From Paulinella micropora (lineage: Eukaryota > Cercozoa > Imbricatea > Euglyphida): a DNA stretch of 27,073 bases. The notes beneath the pieces are model-generated. The model searched no databases, was not told the origin of the DNA, and was given only the letters and a program-made list of their open reading frames with translations. The position numbers were made by a program, and so were the translations under genes. This document shows positions 25,181 to 27,073 of this stretch, one piece after another; the stretch's first letter is position 1; each line of letters begins with the position of its first letter. The stretch is taken from assembly GCA_009731375.1 (NCBI GenBank), contig BJOX01000112.1, forward strand, positions 594,144-621,216, in the 5' to 3' direction.

Positions 25181-25335
25181 GGGTATCGGAACCGGCAGCT
25201 GGACCGACGTCGATAGACATGCTTCCGCAACTCGGGATGCAGAGAGTTCAGACTTGGATCGGTCCCATTCGCGTGATAGGTGCTTTGATTGCGGATTCAT
25301 TTCATTCCTTGTCCGATCCAAGAGCAAAATCTGGC
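25181..25335 (+). CDS. Candidate exon with a cation diffusion facilitator TM2 motif
   Basis: TTTGTTTTCTTCACTAG is a strong acceptor. In the frame starting at 25183 the segment reads VSEPAAGPTSIDMLPQLGMQ, then TWIGPIRVIGALIADSFHSL and SDPRAKSGIQ. ALIADSFHSLSD (25282-25317) matches the conserved TM2 signature of CDF (SLC30/MTP) transporters, including the HxxxD pair that binds Zn(II) or related metals in many members. These proteins use H+ exchange to move divalent metals out of the cytosol. After the motif the sequence does not continue as TM2 should, and the expected donor is not visible. The exon may be truncated, mis-assembled near the gap at 25364, or part of a decayed copy. Confidence 0.4.
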
Positions 25336-25363
25336 ATTCAGGCTCTCTCTCTCTCTCCCCATC

Positions 25364-25489
25364 NNNNNNNNNNNNNNNNNNNNNNNNNNNNNNNNNNNNN
25401 NNNNNNNNNNNNNNNNNNNNNNNNNNNNNNNNNNNNNNNNNNNNNNNCCCCCCCCCCCCCCCCCCCCCCCGCACACACACACACACACA

Positions 25490-25539
<50 letters not shown>

Positions 25540-25540
25540 T
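25364..25540. repeat. Assembly gap (25364-25447), poly-C, (CA)n, (CT)n
   Basis: An 84-base gap is followed by a C homopolymer (25448-25470), a CA run and a CT run. All lie in a probable intron. Confidence 0.95.
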
Positions 25541-25565
25541 AATAATTACACACACACACACACAG

Positions 25566-26189
25566 GCGATCTCGGCGCTCGCAGCACACAAAATTGTGCA
25601 ACGCCTTGAAGGTGTTACTTATTACTTGTCTGGTGACCGCCAACGGACAGCCGGCTTCATAGCAGGAGCTCAGGGAACGAGACGATTCACAAGGGAGCAA
25701 GCAGGACGCAAGCATCTGAACTATTTTGCAATGCTCGCTTACGTTGTGCGCGTTGTGCAAACGCATTACTTGGCGATTTTATGCCTTTTCTTTCTTTCTT
25801 TCTCTTTTCTAGCTTTGTCAGTGACTTCTTATTGGACTGCCTTTCCGGTTCCCTCGACCGCTTATTTTTGCAATACAACTATCCAGGCTTCTCAACGTGC
25901 TCATGAGTACCTTGCAGATATCACATTGCTGGAGGATCTGGTCGAGCATGAAAATCCGGTTTCTGCATTCCGCTTATCTATTTCTATGGCTGCTGCTTCA
26001 AACAAACTGTTCCAACCATACATCTGCCGTGAGCCTGATCATTACGCGCCTTATATTGAAGATTGGAGCGATCCGATCGATCAGAGAAACAGAAGCGAGG
26101 ACTTTCTGTGGTCATATCGGTTAGCTCTCTACCAATGTCAACTGGAATTTTTGCTGCACATCGATTCAAAACCAAGGAAGCTATTCTGA
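25566..26189 (+). CDS. Long open coding segment, unidentified
   Basis: An acceptor-like ACACACAG precedes 207 open codons, ending in TGA at 26187. The first part reads AISALAAHKIVQRLEGVTYY. A hydrophobic stretch at about 25770-25815 coincides with a pyrimidine tract and strong acceptor (CTTTCTCTTTTCTAG at 25812), so this part may be intron. The remainder, from 25813, includes QRAHEYLADITLLEDLVEHE, NPVSAFRLSISMAAASNK and PYIEDWSDPIDQRNRSEDFL. No family is recognised, and I cannot show that it belongs to the CDF-like exon upstream. Confidence 0.4.
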   Translation, partial: AISALAAHKIVQRLEGVTYYLSGDRQRTAGFIAGAQGTRRFTREQAGRKHLNYFAMLAYVVRVVQTHYLAILCLFFLSFSFLALSVTSYWTAFPVPSTAYFCNTTIQASQRAHEYLADITLLEDLVEHENPVSAFRLSISMAAASNKLFQPYICREPDHYAPYIEDWSDPIDQRNRSEDFLWSYRLALYQCQLEFLLHIDSKPRKLF

Positions 26190-26386
26190 CCAGTTCGATG
26201 TCTTGTTGTTTCAATCCCCTTCGCGCGATCCACAACGACAGTGCACTTGACCATGTAGTGATTGCAAATCAAACAAATTTGCTTGAGAAGCTGCAATATT
26301 TTTTGAATTATCATATTGACAATAGGTTGGTTCCCAAACTTCTGGATAATCTTTATTCCACGCTTCTGTTCACTTTTTCTCGATAG
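26125..26386 (+). CDS. Overlapping open segment in a second frame
   Basis: This frame overlaps the end of the previous segment and continues ASLPMSTG-like from 26125. It goes through AAHRFKTKEAIL, LDHVVIANQTNLLEKLQYFL and NYHIDNRLVPKLLDNLYSTL to TAG at 26384. The second half looks like a helical protein. The change of frame relative to the preceding segment needs an unseen intron, a sequencing error or a frameshift in a decayed gene. Confidence 0.35.
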
Positions 26387-26397
26387 TTGAAATTGCT

Positions 26398-26425
26398 TCT
26401 TCTTCTTCTTCTTCTTCTTCTTCTT
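26398..26425. repeat. Short (CTT)n
   Basis: TTC trinucleotides directly behind the stop at 26386, in front of the acceptor at 26499. Confidence 0.9.
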
Positions 26426-26499
26426 TTGTATGCATACATGTAAATATGTGGACCTCCCACTTTCTGTTTTCTGTCTCTTTTCTCTTTAACCCTATTCAG

Positions 26500-26837
26500 A
26501 CTAACAAAGAAAGAGAGTCAAAAATCATGGCAAATGTAGGCCCAGGCTCGGATTACGAAAAGAGACTCAGTATGTGCTATTACTCTGAATATAAATGCTC
26601 CAGATGTGACGGCACTGGCAGAAGTAGAAGTCGCTGCCAAAACAAAAGTGCTACGGAGTTGACGTCTCTACCAAGTGCAGTGCTTGCTCGGGCACTGGCA
26701 AAAATAAAGGAGGGGTTCCAGAATTTATTTACTGCGATGGGAAAGGAGAGAAGACCTCCATATGCACGACATGCGGCGGGGACGGTCGCCGGGAATGCTC
26801 CAACTGCCTTGGCAAGGGTCACACACAGTTTTTTTAG
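26500..26837 (+). CDS. DnaJ-type CxxCxGxG cysteine-rich segment with an internal frame change
   Basis: A strong acceptor (TTTAACCCTATTCAG) opens a phase-0 frame: TNKERESKIMANVGPGSD, then YEKRLSMCYYSEYKCSRCDG and TGRSRS. CSRCDGTG starts at 26596. Beyond about 26630 the protein-like reading moves to another frame, with CSACSGTG at 26676, CDGKG at 26733, CTTCGGDG at 26763, CSNCLGKGH at 26796 and TAG at 26835. CxxCxGxG repeats are the zinc-binding modules of the DnaJ/Hsp40 central domain and of related proteins such as SSUH2. The shift lies near CCAAAACAAAAGTGC (26637-26651) and equals one missing base. It may be a sequencing error, a very short intron or a real break. I see no J domain. Confidence 0.6.
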
Positions 26838-27073
26838 TGATAAGAATAGTCTAGTGTAAGCGCACACGCGGCAGCTCGCGTAACTAGGGGCACATCCTTC
26901 TTTCCTCACACTACCGGAGCACGCGGGTTTTAGTCGTTGCTAGAGGCGGAGCGGCACGCGCGCACGTAGCGGCTAGGCTAGCCCACGTCCGAAAAAAACA
27001 GACTTTTAATAATGATATTTAAAATTTTAAAAAAAACTACAAAGATAATGCGCAAAAAGAATAGGGGAGGGGG
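26838..27073. other. 3' flank, locally CpG-rich
   Basis: After the stop, a GC- and CpG-rich stretch (about 26860-26985, with GCGCACACGCGGC and GGCACGCGCGCACGTAGCGG) precedes an AT-rich end. It could be a 3' untranslated region or the start of a neighbouring promoter. No further gene is visible. Confidence 0.4.

Noticed and set aside
25067-25766. Minus-strand frames spanning the gap at 25364
   Set aside because: They depend on reading through N and through GA/GT repeats, and they lie opposite better-supported plus-strand exons.

Overview
This window reads as nuclear DNA of a repeat-rich eukaryote. The evidence is several short open segments bounded by consensus GT...AG splice sites, a tRNA-derived SINE, foldback (MITE-like) elements, and simple-sequence repeats covering roughly half of the bases. 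I see no operons, no rRNA and no intact tRNA, and I cannot name the lineage. A microsatellite-rich invertebrate or alga would both fit. Eleven runs of N interrupt the window.

Layout. From 1 to about 14.8 kb, the plus strand is mostly tetra-, penta- and hexanucleotide arrays. Scattered through them are small exon-like islands: 1207-1300, 1872-1919, possibly 4457-4534, 5910 into the gap, gap to 6798, 7333-7386, then 13293-13356, 13679-13729, 13985-14041 and 14503-14603. Their reading phases are compatible: phase 0 through 7386, phase 0 entering 13293, and phase 1 for the last three junctions. I propose that they form one gene, or two adjacent genes, whose introns are the arrays. The product would have a charged helical segment, proline/alanine-rich linkers, one membrane segment and a hydrophilic proline-containing tail ending at 14603. 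The same stretch holds two inverted copies of a hairpin element (140-293 and 8261-8411), a SINE (2857-3087), a 17-bp satellite (about 8925-9730) and TTAGG-containing arrays (about 10.66-11.16 kb).

From 14.8 to 20.6 kb there is less microsatellite DNA. It holds a foldback MITE (16575-16881), an unidentified minus-strand coding segment (about 17627-18229), a minus-strand small secreted-protein candidate (19515-19721) overlapping an 83-100 bp minisatellite, and GA/GAA arrays.

From 20.6 kb to the end there are several weak exon candidates, a second copy of the same MITE in opposite orientation (23333-23609, with a TA duplication), CTT and AT arrays, and a plus-strand coding cluster (24.4-26.84 kb). 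One segment of that cluster carries a motif typical of TM2 of cation diffusion facilitator (SLC30/MTP) transporters. Another carries DnaJ-type CxxCxGxG cysteine repeats split by a frame change. Whether these are one gene, several, or decayed copies cannot be settled from this sequence.
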